Part shown: one piece after another, positions 1 to 11,437 of the stretch | Layout: each line of letters starts with the position of its first letter | How positions within the stretch are numbered: the first letter of the stretch is position 1 | Assembly: GCF_017654505.1 (NCBI RefSeq) | Contig: NC_054545.1 | Location: 17,002,547 to 17,066,546, forward strand | Length of the DNA: 64,000 nucleotides | Direction of reading: 5' to 3' | DNA from: Polyodon spathula | Lineage: Eukaryota; Chordata; Actinopteri; Acipenseriformes; Polyodontidae | Position numbers and translations under genes: made by a program | The notes under the pieces: model-generated | Database searches by the model: none | The model's input: the letters and a program-made list of their open reading frames with translations, nothing else | What the model was told of the DNA's origin: nothing

Positions 1-1349
1 TTGGGACAGACTTTTCGAAGCCTGTTTACGAATGGTGACCTGGGTCACAAGATGCTGGTCAACCTGCTTCTACACAGAGAAAGGGGAAACCCCAATTGTG
101 GCCTTCCGGGCACGGAAACCTCTGGACACGGCCACCCACCTCCCCTGACAATTGTTATTTCCCCCCTCCACAGGCTAAGGAGGGGTTCCCACTTCCAGAC
201 CAGTGACAGAGCCCCTGGGCAACGTTTGAGGGCCCCTGGTCAATAGCCAAATGTTAAAATTAGATACATTTCATAAAATAAATATAAGTGACCAATATTA
301 AAATAAATAAGTTCTGTTTACAGAATGTATTTTCCTACAGCAATAAGGTTTTAGATAAACTACTGCATTCTGTGCTGTAGGTCACATGGTCTGAGTGCAG
401 CTAGGCCATTGCAGGGAATTCAAACTACAACACAGGAAGTGATTAGGAACCAGGAAGCAGCATCTACTTTTCATCTTTAAAATCAAAGAACCAAAATATT
501 TTCAACAGAAGAAAAGGGTAGGGAGCTCAAAAGAGAGGTGCTGGAGCAAGTTAATCTCAATGAAAAGGAATGGATGGCTAAGGTAAGTAAACTGGGCTGG
601 GTTGGGTGAGGAATGGAGGGGAGTGGTACTAGGATGCCAGCATCACTGTCAAGCTTTCCTGAGGTTGTGAGCTAGTTGACGAAACACCGGAGATGGAAGA
701 TGCCCATCTGATGACTTCTGGAGTACCTTACCTAACCCATTCCAGACGGTTGCCATGCTGAGGCGTAAAGAGACCGCACTTTGGTTGATCCTTGGAACCA
801 CCTTCACACTTCTTTGTGTGTGCTGATGAGCCAGGGGGGCCTCAAATAGGCTTACCTAGCGGAGGACAAGCACTGAAGGCTCATACATTACAGCGAAGCT
901 ACATTTTGGTTGGTCCCCACCACCCCACCATCTCATTTTATGTTGGTGAAAGCCAACTCTAGTATTAGCATGAAGTAAATAACAGCTACTCTCATGTAAT
1001 AAGCACAACTTTATATAGAAATATACTGTACTTGTATATTTTGTTTGTAACTGCTTATAACATGTATGTTAAAGTATGGTTCTTAGAAGCTGGTCTGTAC
1101 ATGTTAAAACAGCATCACACTTCCCATTTGATTCACAGCAGGATATTGTGTGTCTGTTGATAATGTCTATCTTGGTTTATCTAATCAGGCAGAATGGGAT
1201 GTGTGCGAGAGTTAACCAAGTCAGTTTTTCAATCAGTTATCAGAGAAACTGCACATCAATGCCAACAGCCTGCAAGCAACTTGTACATCCTCTCCTCTGG
1301 CCCCTTACACTCTCACTGACCAACCAGGCATCTGCAAGACACTCTGTAT
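1..1349. other. Unique AT-rich DNA, no supported gene
   Basis: A frame is open from the left edge to a stop at 246 on the plus strand. Its translation has no family resemblance I recognise, and it may be a chance frame or the tail of something outside the window. Bases 660-900 are less AT-rich and look repeat-like, but I cannot assign a family. No splice-supported exon is evident. Confidence 0.4.
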
Positions 1350-1790
1350 GTTATTTTAATGTGGTATCTACTACTGCTCTTAATTATAACTATTCACTGT
1401 ATCTTGTACTTGATTTTACTCTTATAGATATCCATATTCACATTTTTGGTAACGGCTCTTATTTGAAGTTGTTCTCCACTTATCGTACTTACTTTGTGCT
1501 CTTGGACTTTACTCATATAAGCAAATATTTTTACTATAAGTTAACTGATCTCAGTCGAACTTGCTCTTAAATGTAATTATTTACTGTATTCCTTACTTTG
1601 CTCTTATTTTAATTTGGTCTTATTGTCTACTGATTTGACTGTACTTTATAACTGCTCTTAACTGTAATGTGATATTCTGTAACGTGATTTTCTGTGATAT
1701 TTTGTAAGGTGATACTTTGTATTGCGATATTATGTAAAACAATAAGTCGCCCTGGATAAGGGCGTCTGCTAAGAAATAAATAATAAAATA
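1350..1790 (+). mobile_element. LINE (L2-type) 3' end relic
   Basis: The stretch ends with TCGCCCTGGATAAGGGCGTC followed by TGCTAAG and an A/T-rich (AATAAATAATAAA) tail. That short stem-forming tail is the conserved 3' end shared by fish L2-clade LINEs and the SINEs that use their reverse transcriptase. The upstream 400 bases are T-rich with repeated TTTGTAA/GTGATATTTTGT blocks, as expected of a LINE 3' UTR. The plus-strand open frame through here (1076-1570) is UTR-like and not a host gene. The left boundary is uncertain. Confidence 0.55.
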
Positions 1791-1984
1791 TTCTATATGT
1801 TATTTCAATGCGGTATTTAGTTTGTAGCGCTTCATGGCACCTTTCTCCCCTACTGGGGGGAGCTATTTTAAAAGCACAGAATCTAGTCTTTTTTATGTTT
1901 CCAGTGTTTTAGATCCTACTACTTACAACAGGTATTCCGTGCATTTACAACTCTGTATAAAAAATTACTGCCTACATTCTGTAT

Positions 1985-2245
1985 AAACTTACTTTTACTC
2001 AGCTTCCATTGATTGTTCTTGTTCTTCTCTCTGTGCTAAACTTGAAGTAGGGCCTTGGGATAAATTTATCTATATGATTTATGATTTTAAAGACCTCAGT
2101 CAAGTCCCCTCTTTCCTTACTTTTTTCTAGGCTGAAGAGATTAAATTATTTTAACATGTCTTCATAGCTCATGTCATTAAGTGCTGGTGCTGGCTTAGTT
2201 GCCCTTCTCTGTACCTTCTCAAGTTCAGTGATGTATTTTTTGCAC
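1985..2245 (-). pseudogene. CR1/L2/Rex-type LINE ORF2 C-terminal fragment
   Basis: Read on the minus strand, the sequence encodes the end of a non-LTR retrotransposon reverse-transcriptase protein. I see ELEKVQRRATKPAP, then a stop, then FNLFSLEKSKERGDLTEVFK followed by IINHIDKF. The blocks 'VQRRATK' and 'LFSLEKRR.RGDLIE.FKI' are a familiar signature of the C-terminus of jockey/CR1-superfamily ORF2 proteins. It is a dead copy: there is an in-frame stop between the two blocks and no intact upstream catalytic domain in the window. CR1, Rex1 and L2 cannot be separated from this short piece. Confidence 0.6.
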
Positions 2246-4461
2246 ACAGACACTTATTGCTGAACTTCACTGGCGGCAAGGACTTGCCCCAATCAAACTT
2301 ACCTGAGTTAAAGGTAGAACAAATAGAGTGTAGGAAATCTTATAATTCTCTCACCCACGTTTCATTCATGATACTCGTTTTTCTGATTTCTTAGTTTGCT
2401 TCTGTTTTTTAATCACAATTTTGAGCTCAGCAAGGTTCACAGCAATGATGTTCCCTACTAAAGAGCATTACAAGATTCTTTTGGTTAGTTCCCCACAAGG
2501 GTTTTCTGCATCATCAATGTGAGACTAAATGCTGGTGTAACGGGCAGGGTTGTGCCTTCATGGATTCTGTCCCGTCTGTGAGATGAGATGAGGCTAAAAG
2601 CTCTAGAACCACGAACGCAGGGGAGCCTGGCTTTTTTGCATTGCTGTGTGCAGGTTCATAGGTTTGCACCCAGTCTCTGCAATGTGACACTAGATAGAGA
2701 GAATCACTTGATTGTTAGTTACATCTTCAGTAACTTTGCAAGCTTTCCTGCTGACAGTTGTGTTGTGAGGGACTGGTTGAGTTATTTTGGCAAGCTGTAG
2801 CACTGCAGCACAAGTGTCAGCAACAGATCAGTTCTGTGGAGCGGTTTCAATTCAAAATACTGCATTACTTCATTATCTCACAATGCTTTATAACTTTAAA
2901 CACCATAGTAACCATGACCCTATCTACACACTGTAAGGAGTTATAAGCTCATTTTACATTTGACCTTAGAGAGGTCAAAGGTCACGGGCAAGGTGATTTT
3001 TTTACTGCATGTTTGGGTTTCTATCTGTGTACTATAGTAACCATTAAACTATCTGCACTTTATAACGAGTTATAACATAGTTTTACATTTGACCAAAGAT
3101 TTTGAAAGGCTTTTAAAGGAATGCATCAGGTGGCCATATTGGTTTACTTACAAACACCATTTTTGAAAAAGTCAATTGTACTGACACAGGGATGATGCTT
3201 ATCAACTTTGGAGTTAGTCAACTAAACCTTGTTCAGCGGAAGTGCTTTTAAATTTAAGAACGAAACGTAGGTGTGGCTGCCATCATGTTTTACGAAAGAA
3301 CACAATTTTGCCATATTTTAATTCCATTATCCCCAGAATGACAACTATCAAGTTAGGAGTTAGTTGGTTAAACTGTTTGCAAACATAAGCAGTTTGATGT
3401 TTTGGCACGTTTTGGCAAATTTGGTGGCAACCATTTTGATAGTAAAAAGTTTGGTTGCTGATGACATATGCAGATCAATCGGTTCACCGCTTCCCAAGAA
3501 CAAGATTTTGAAAGCTTTTTCCTAAAAATGCGTTAGGCTGCCATCTTGGTTGACACAGGAAAAATGGAGGAAAAATGACAATAATAAATAAAATAAAAAA
3601 ATATATATAATAAAATAAAAATTAATACAAAATCTTTACAATAACAATTGGCTTCCCAAGCCAGTTTGGAAGCCTAATAATCCTACATTTTAGAAAGCCA
3701 AAATAGTGCATTTTAAGAGGAATGGAAAACGCTTGACATTAGTTTAAACGTGACATCTTTCAGGGAAAGCCGCTGTAACCGACTGGCTCTCGGGGAGGTC
3801 TGATGGAACAAGCTGGTCTATTGTATTGAATTCTGCGGGGCTGTCACAACAACTATGTGGAACTTATTAATGTTAGTGCTGGAAAAAGACGGCCGGAGTC
3901 TGTGTTCGTTAACTGCATGTTAGTGTACCGTTGTGGAACCTTGACTGTATAACTGTAATACAGCAGTCTGACACTAACATGCGCACTGCAGCCTCCTCTC
4001 GTTCAGGCATAGCAGCAACACTACTAGTGACTCTAACCTCTCCAGTTCCTGTTTCCGCCTCTAAGCTTACAACATCTTTTATGAAGTAATTCCCCAAAAC
4101 TCCAACTGAATACTCCTGCATTCAAAAGGGGCATACTAAGGTAGGTGTTTTACAGGCTTAAGTCAGGCCGATTTATTTAAATCGAGGTTAGAAACGGCAG
4201 TGTGCAGCCTTTATAACCCGGCCTGTTGCTGAGTGCTGCTGCCGCTTGCAATGCGATGCAAGCTAGTTGCTGCTGTTGTCATGATGACAGAATAGCGGTC
4301 AGTGGATGGTTTGCATATTTCGGTCCCGTTAGAAGTTCAGAGGGACCGTGTTTGTGTATTCCCAGCTGTAAAAACCTGTTTATTTATTTTCGTTTCTCAT
4401 AATCAAAAGAGCTTTCAAATTATGAAAATATACTTCAAGAAACAGTAAGTGCGACCTTCCA
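2246..4461. other. Unique AT-rich DNA, no supported gene
   Basis: I see no protein family, RNA gene or transposon end that I can name. Bases 3900-4380 are less AT-rich. A 70-codon minus-strand frame (3909-4121) lies there, but its translation is not recognisable and it has no supporting splice context that I can verify. Confidence 0.35.
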
Positions 4462-4479
4462 GTATATATATATATATAT
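4462..4479. repeat. (TA)n microsatellite
   Basis: Short uninterrupted alternating TA tract. Confidence 0.9.
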
Positions 4480-4655
4480 GCGTGAGTGCATGTATTGCAA
4501 ACGAAATTAGCGCTACATAACATATTAAAACACCGATAAACATAAAGCGGCAGCTGAAATTGCCTAGATAAAGAATACACTGAACGCTTGCATATCGGTC
4601 TGTGCTACATTGTTAGGCTGAGTCTATTCGTATGTATGTGGCTGAGCGTGTGTAC

Positions 4656-4656
4656 A

Positions 4657-4694
<38 letters not shown>

Positions 4695-4701
4695 TTTTTT
4701 T
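4656..4701. repeat. (GTT)n microsatellite plus T run
   Basis: About eleven GTT triplets run directly into a T homopolymer. The cysteine-run and threonine-run open frames on the two strands here are artefacts of this repeat. Confidence 0.95.
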
Positions 4702-6540
4702 AACTCTTTCCTTTATGCTTCTTCTAAGACAACAATGAAGTATTTCGTTTCCAAGAGTCTTGCATGGAATAACGTTGCAGATCGGTGCACACTGTGATAG
4801 GAATGATAATAATAGTCGCAGAGGATAGTAAAATTTCAAATCACATTCGTGTGTGATTTAACACAGCTAAACACAATGTTGGGTTCACTGTGTAATCTGC
4901 ATGTGTTCTAGAGTGTTGGTGTTAAATGTTTTACTAATCGAGTGCTTGTTGTGAGTACAGTCTGTGAAATCATTTACTAAACAAAGATTAGAACGTGCTT
5001 CAAAGGGTTAGCGGTTCTGTGCTAAAAAAAAAAAAAAAGCAGTGCTGTTTTGTTCTTGTGCGGAGCCACCGCTATTCTTCTTAATTACGTATACGAGGGC
5101 GGCAGAACCACATCTGGCATGGTAAGACTTACCGTGGTCAACTCCACGAATCAAGTCTGGTAAGCGGCCTTTTTGGCATTTTGAAGTAGCTTTCAGAGCC
5201 TTAAGTGTTGTAGTGTGGTTTGTATTAATGATACCTTGGTCGCCCCATAAATACAAAAATGAAACGGGAGATGGAATAAATGATTCTTTTTTTCCGATGG
5301 CTGCTTGTCATCCTTGATAAATTACACATTTACAACAGGCTGCATTCACTCGTTCATTCACGCTGTTAAAATAACACAGAACTGTTTTTTAATTCTAGAC
5401 GAGAGCGTGGATCACATGATGAAAACAAAAATACCGTTATTTTCTTATATTACTCATCTGCTATTGCTAAACAGAAATACGTTTTAAACACCGTCAGGTT
5501 AGGGGAACTCACTAGTTATGTTTGTTAAGTCAATAGGGGTTACATTTATTTTTATTTGTATGCATATTATTTATTTATTTATTTATTACTGTATATGTAT
5601 GCGTTACATTATGGTTTGCAAGGAGAATATTACGTTGTTGACCTCTGGATAAAACAACAGTATCTGTTTCTAGAACGGCTAGGTTGGCTCACCAGAGAAT
5701 AAAAGATTCTGTACACGATTATATACAGTACCCGTAAGGATTTCTTTATGACAAAATACAATATTTTAAAACATTTTCCTAGGGAACTTTACAAGCACTT
5801 GCATATCTGTTTTCTTAAAACTCTCCTGAAATAAATGAGAATTGCTGAACTGGTCAACGCATTGTAGAGCCCTTTGCACAATTCTAGAATGGGTTGGGTA
5901 CTGTATACCCAGAAGTAGTCCAATGATTTCAAATTTGCAACACATACAGTAATTGCTACCTACCAAAAGGATATGCAGCAATATGGATTATAAAGTATAG
6001 TTAGTTATTTTGGTCACACTTTTTATTATGCAGTTAATACTTAATTAGTTAGTAATTAGTTAATTATCTGTACTTCCCTATGTTTCCCAGCAATACATGG
6101 TAATTCAGTACTGATGGAGAGTTAAGGCTAGGATTAGGATTAACATAAATAATTGATCTGTCATTAAATAGAAAGCATGTGCCAGATTACCAGATTCTGA
6201 CAGTACATTGGCATATTATTAAACGCAAGCTAAAATATTTTCATATTAATAATAGAAGCAAGCAAGAGAAAAAAAAAGCATGGAAAACTGTGTTGCTTGT
6301 ATTAAGGGCTTTTTTATGCAATGTATTGATTTAAGTTAATGTCTTCTTTGCTGAATAAGCCTCTCAATCAGCAGGATAGATTTTTTGAAGGAGCTACACT
6401 CATAGAGAATAGGGTGTTTTTATGTATATAGACTGTTGGGTGATCTACATAGAACCCTGGGAGTGCTGTATATAATCATTGGTGTTTTATATAGAATAGT
6501 TGGTGTTCTAGAATCATGGGTGTTCTATATAGAATACTTG
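4702..6540. other. Unique AT-rich DNA, no supported gene
   Basis: Contains an A run near 5024-5037 and a TTTA-rich stretch near 5568-5586. Bases 6470-6540 hold three imperfect copies of a 'GGTGTTCTATATAGAAT' phrase. No coding potential or transposon terminus that I can support. Confidence 0.4.
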
Positions 6541-6960
6541 GGGCCTCATTCACTAAACCGCAGTCAATGACCAGAATTACCGTGTTTAAGGGGGAAGCCA
6601 CACCATGCGCAAAAATGAACCAGAGATAGCTCTTTTCACTGAGCTAATTATATACACAGATAAAGCAGGCTAAATGATTCTTTTGCACGTTGTCACAACG
6701 TGCAAAATTCAGTATGCAGAATTCAAAATGAGGAATTATGCATGAGGTTTACGCACACTGTATTGTAATAGGAAAAGGTAAGTACGGTTCTGAGTTTGTC
6801 TCCATGACAGCGACCGAGGAGGACAGAGTGGGGAATCTGAAGTTTACAGACCAGGAGCTAAATGTATTAGCAGAAGTGGTGGAGAATTATGAAAGGCTTT
6901 TTGGTGCTGAATCAGCAAGAACCTTAACTTCAATGAAACGTTAAGGACAAAATTGCTGGA
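6541..6960 (+). pseudogene. Harbinger/NAIF1-type Myb-like domain relic
   Basis: An open frame (6738-6944, plus) encodes LKFTDQELNVLAEVVENYER followed by LFGAESARTLTSMK. This matches the start of the Myb/SANT-like trihelix found in PIF/Harbinger DNA-binding proteins and in the host protein NAIF1: 'FT..E...L...V......LFG....T...K...W..I...VN'. The frame stops just after the first helix pair. A related frame continues in another register (KDKIAGN...W), which suggests a frameshift. The stretch at 6541, GGGGCCTCATTCACTAA, resembles a Harbinger-style terminal inverted repeat, but I see no partner copy downstream. I read this as a truncated, dead transposon-encoded DNA-binding gene. Its short length makes the family call moderate. 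Confidence 0.5.
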
Positions 6961-7544
6961 AACAAGAGTCGTTTAAAATGGTCTGTGTTGGCTGCAGAAA
7001 AAAAGTAACAGCCAGCCAAAATAAATCTTTTAAAAACAACCTTGAATGACATAGTCAGCAACATTTTCCAGTTTTGTAACCCTTTAAAACGTATGTTGAC
7101 ACATTCATTACAATGACTGTGTAATTCCCATAGACTATTTTGCTGCCTCTGATCCCAAAATATTAAACATGAGAGAAACTTAACTGCAAACCTGAAATGA
7201 CAAAACCAAAGCTTTTGTCATTTTCATAAAAACAGAAATTGTACTGTCAAATTATTAGTAAATGATATAACATATATGCCATTGGAGCCCATCAACTTAG
7301 AAAAATAAATAAATAAAACATTATATACGACTAAGCATTGACGTAAACAGCTAGTGTTTCTCCCTGTGTTACATTGTCTATTATTACAAAGGCAGACACA
7401 CAATTGAAGTCAATGCCATTCTCCACAAGTGTCTTAGATATCCTGACCTAAACTACTGTTGTGTGGTTAGTCAAGATGCAGTGTCCACTGAGTAAGTGGT
7501 ACGTTCCTCTGAATTAGCAGTTGTAAAGCTTTGTGCAATGAAAA
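6961..7544. other. Unique AT-rich DNA between two transposon-derived relics
   Basis: No gene or repeat that I can name. Confidence 0.4.
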
Positions 7545-8013
7545 TAATGTACAAAACACAATCGGGGTCCTCGTCGCACACAACGCTAACAGACTCAGAG
7601 TCATTCTGTGTGCGGCATACGCTTTAGGGAGATCTCAGTCTCGTCTGAGTGTGTCACTGTTAGGCAGCTGTTGTATCAGTATGTTCGCTGCACTAAAGTC
7701 TTCCACTAATATAAAATGTGTTGACATTGCGTGTTTCTCCACTTTCTGTGCCCTTTTTAAACAGTCTTGTGATTGTGACTGGCTTGTTCGGTAGTTGTTT
7801 AGTCTGAACTGCAAGTTTGATTTTCTTGTTTTTGTGCACTGCATTGTCAAGATGCTTGTCAATAGTATCTTTTCTTAGATGCTCCAAAGACACATTACAA
7901 GTTGAGCAGAACAGAACCCCACCATCTGCATGCAACTTCCCCTTTTCGTAGCTCTGAACACGACCCTGTGTTGAAATGAATTGAGCTTTTTTTGATTCGT
8001 CAGCTTTCTGCAT
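7545..8013 (-). pseudogene. CGGBP1-like (hAT-derived BED zinc finger) pseudogene
   Basis: The minus-strand frame starting at 8013 encodes about 106 residues. It includes KLHADGGVLFCSTCNVSLEH followed by LRKDTIDKHLDNAVHKNKK, with the zinc ligands as Cys-x2-Cys and a later His-x4-His. This order matches the N-terminal zinc finger of CGG-repeat-binding protein 1 and related hAT-transposon proteins ('G.L..DGG.LFC..CN..L.H.RK..I..HL.S..H'). In another frame (7635-7862, minus) it continues as VEDFSAANI and QLPNSDTLRR. After a stop comes LPKAYAAHRM, which fits the C-terminal 'IP.SD.LRR.YLP' motif of the same family. At least one frameshift and one stop therefore break it. CGGBP1 in vertebrates is a domesticated hAT protein that binds DNA in the nucleus. 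This copy is more likely a transposon relic or a dead retrocopy than the host gene. I see no introns or transposase catalytic core nearby. Confidence 0.65.
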
Positions 8014-8163
8014 TTTTTATGTTAATGCTACACTGCAAGCTAATAAATTAACCCTATCTAAACCATTTCAACCATTTTAAACTTCCTGCCTCTGACTCGT
8101 ATGTAAGGTCATTGTACAGTATGAGGAATTCACCAATCATAAAGCCAGTATTTGTTTGACCCC

Positions 8164-8177
8164 GTTGCCATGGTAAC
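8164..8177. promoter_or_regulatory. X-box-like RFX motif
   Basis: GTTGCCATGGTAAC is a near-perfect palindrome matching the RFX-family X-box consensus (GTNRCC...RGYAAC). It is a single motif in otherwise featureless DNA, so function is unproven. Confidence 0.3.
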
Positions 8178-10816
8178 CAAATCCACGGCATTGACGCTGG
8201 ACTGCGTCCAGCTATTGTAGCGCTACTTCTACTTGATAAAAGTGAATGAACAGGGTATTTGAAGAGTAATGTAAAATACTGTAAGGAAAATACAATGCAT
8301 ATTTTTCACAGTAGGCAGTCAAATACATGATTTCTGTGAAATTCGTGATGTAGTGAATTTTCCGGGGCCCTCCATATAAGGCTAGTATGATCTGTGCTCA
8401 ATCTGTATCTAGTTATTACCTCCTCACACAGCCCAAGTCTACCTGGTCTGAAATACTCTCTCCCTGACTCTTCTTCTCGCTCTCCTGTGCAGCTCTTCTG
8501 CTGGTTCTGTGCCACTGCCTGGTTTCAATAAGTGGTACTTTTAACACATGCTGAGGCACCTTGTAAAGTTAGTGCCCTTTAGTGAATACGGTGTGCATAT
8601 CAAATACTTCCGTTACAGTATTTTGTGATGTAATTTGCATACATTTCCACACATTAACATTATTCATTATATTTAAATGACTCGAACGCGCTAGGGTGAC
8701 ACTGTCATTTAAATGACATTTCCCCGCGCTAGGTTGCCTGCCACTGGTTAGTACAGCAGGTGTACAAAGCACGCAGTAAAGGGGCCCTTGGTGTTCTGCA
8801 ATCCTGGGTCTTTCTTTGGGATTCTCTGGAACCCTTATTTTGTTTAGGTCCTTAACAGGTTTTTGAGTTCTACTGTAAATAGGACGATGAAGGATGTTGT
8901 TGCACTGGATCAAATTGTGCTGTTTAGAACTCTTTCACAGATTAGATTAGGTAGTCAAAGATAAGTGCTTGTAAGCATCTTTGAAAACAGCTGTTTATAT
9001 CAAACCCTCTGTGGTCGGTATATTACAAGGATTCCAGAAAATAATATACTTTGAAAGCTTAGAAACCACATGAACTTTTGACCCCTTTTAAGTGGGAATG
9101 CATACACATTATTTTCCTTGTATGCAAATCAGTAGAAATGTCTTGGTTTGTTAATTACAGAATATGCAGAGGAATTATAATTTTTTTCTTTGCCAATTTA
9201 AAGTCATGGGGAATTTTAATCTTCATACTGGTGACACACATCCACTGGATGCTGTACAAAGGACACCATTGACAATAGCCGGATTAAAACAGAGCCCTTT
9301 TGGAGTGACATTAGCTCACAGTGGGCTTTTATTTAGATTAAAATGAGATTTCTTCTGAGAGGAGCAAACCCTGTTGAAACCCTCTGGAAATGGGAAGTTA
9401 GAAATATGTGTCTGTATATATTGCACTGAATATCTTGGCAGGGAAGTCCTAAAGAACAGAATGGAACGGTTCAAGGTTAATATGGGGTTCATTATTTGCA
9501 GTTATTATTCACACTATTACTGAATTGACTACCCACAATGGCAATGCTACTACAGTACCTGACAGGAAGCATGAATGCAGCAGTAATTGTGAATGTCCTC
9601 TAGTTCCTGAATTGCTGATTGCTAATGTGTTATGCACTGGTTAACAAGGTTTGGTACGGGTAGCAAGATTTCGGATTTTATTTGACTTTGTATCAATAAA
9701 TACACAGGAAAGTATAAGAAACTACACACAGGAATAGCTTTAAGATTTACCTTGTCCATGGTGATGTTCACTGTTACATCAGTTCTTCTGTAGTTTAGCT
9801 GTTTTTCATGCTGCTTTACTATAAAACATACCTTGCTGACAGTCCAGATTGTGCATTTACTCACCAAATATAGTTTTAGTGGACAAACATTTTGTCCCCC
9901 TTAATTGTTTCTGTACTACTGTATGTGACTCTAACATTGGTTTCTGTATTACATGCAGCAGTAGGAGGTTATAAAATCATCTCTCAGCTCTTTTGAAGAG
10001 CAAAACAGATTTCTATACATTTTACAGGGACAAAACTTTTAAAGATATATTTAAAAAACATATTTTATAACTAAATAGTATCATAGGGCTATAGTGTTGC
10101 AGGCCGTGTCTGTAAAACCACTGTACCTAATGCAGAGCAGTTAGACCATGCTTCATTAATCCTTACAAACTACGATGTGAGAGATGGATGCAGGAGGCTT
10201 GGTGCGGTGCAGATCCAAGACTTATCAGGACATGCTTGGTTTGGGACTGTTAAAAACTGGTGATGATAGCTCTTTCAAAGGTTCCTGTGCTCTGGCGTTG
10301 TAAAGGGGAGTACTTGTTACTCCCTCATTATTTGATAACAGAATGAAAGAAGTATGCTATAGAATAACACAATGTCTGTTCAATGGATTGAAGCAGTGGT
10401 GAATCTCAATACCACCACCATTTTAAGTATTCAAATATCAGTCGCATCATTGTGAAGTACTTTTAAAAAGACTATACTTTTTAATAATTTAAACAATGAC
10501 TACATTATTTAGTAGACTTGTTAATAGTTTAGAGTTTAACCATTTTGCAAGCTGTTACGTTTCCAATTCTGTCTAAATGTTCAAATGGTATCAGAATGTG
10601 TATGAATGTTGGATGTAGTGTTTAGGGCTAACTGTACAGTGTAAGGTTATTTAATATTCAGTATTTGTTTTCTTCATAGTCTAATACATGTACTCATTAA
10701 TGCTCAACACATAGTCTTATACACATTTGTAATAACTGTTTAAACTTTGGTGTGCCTCTTGCTATATTCAAGTTTAAGTGGTGTGCTTAATCTTAAAGTA
10801 AAAAAAAAAAATACAT
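8178..10816. other. Unique AT-rich DNA, no supported gene
   Basis: Near 8650-8740 the phrase ATTTAAATGAC occurs twice and GCGCTAGG twice, suggesting a small degraded repeat. Otherwise I see nothing that I can name. Confidence 0.4.
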
Positions 10817-10960
10817 AGTGCTGGGACGAACACAGGATTTTCATGTTCGGATATTTGCTCAGAATTTCTATATTCATTTTTCAAAAAGTAGTAAAAGCCA
10901 TTATATTGCTCTGAACGCAGGTGCAGACAGCATAGCGGCAGGGGGTGTGGCCGTGGCCCC
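10817..10960 (+). mobile_element. hAT-like terminus, copy 1 of a dispersed family
   Basis: TAGTGCTGGGACGAACACAG followed by GATTTTCATGTTCG is repeated with small changes at 17334. The TAGxGCxGGGA opening resembles termini of some fish hAT families. No transposase is attached and I cannot define the right end. Confidence 0.35.
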
Positions 10961-11308
10961 TGTGTGTGTGCCTTTATTTTTCAGCAAGATCTTACAATAT
11001 GTAACATGTTAAAATAGAAAAATACCCCAAGAGTAAACAATAAGTTGTGTACGGTTTACTTTACCACAATGAATTTACTGCAAAACAAAGGATGCCAAAT
11101 AACAAGTTAAACATAGTTTTGTTTATTCCCAAAATAAATAGTACATAATATTGACACTGGATTTTATTTATTTTTTCATTCCTTGCCATTGCATTTTCTT
11201 CACAGTAAACGATGGCCAGAGACACGTTTTCATAAACTAATAACTCAAGATTTACTTGTGCCATTTTGTAGCTGAACAAGCAAACGAAAACTGAAATTTA
11301 AACTTTTT
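10961..11308. other. Unique AT-rich DNA
   Basis: No gene or repeat that I can name. Confidence 0.35.
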
Positions 11309-11437
11309 TTTTTTTTTAAATGTAGTCGTCGGCAATTATTTTGTATCATTTTCTCCCAATTTAGAATGTCTAATTATTATTTTTAGGCTCTGCTCACCCC
11401 TACCACCCCTGTGCTGACGCGGAAGGGGCAAAGATGA
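11309..11437 (-). mobile_element. tRNA-derived SINE, 3' fragment
   Basis: Read on the minus strand it runs GCACAGGGGTGGTAGGGGTG, then AGCAGAGCCTAAAAATAATA, then AAATTGGGAGAAAA and an A run. The same 3' module appears at the low-coordinate end of the fuller copy at 22197-22680 (minus). Only the 3' third is present; the tRNA-like head is missing. Confidence 0.6.

Noticed and set aside
1076..1570. 164-codon plus-strand frame
   Set aside because: Overlaps the LINE 3' untranslated relic. Its translation is low-complexity and hydrophobic from T-rich DNA.
4588..4839. Cysteine-run and threonine-run frames on opposite strands
   Set aside because: Translation of the (GTT)n microsatellite.
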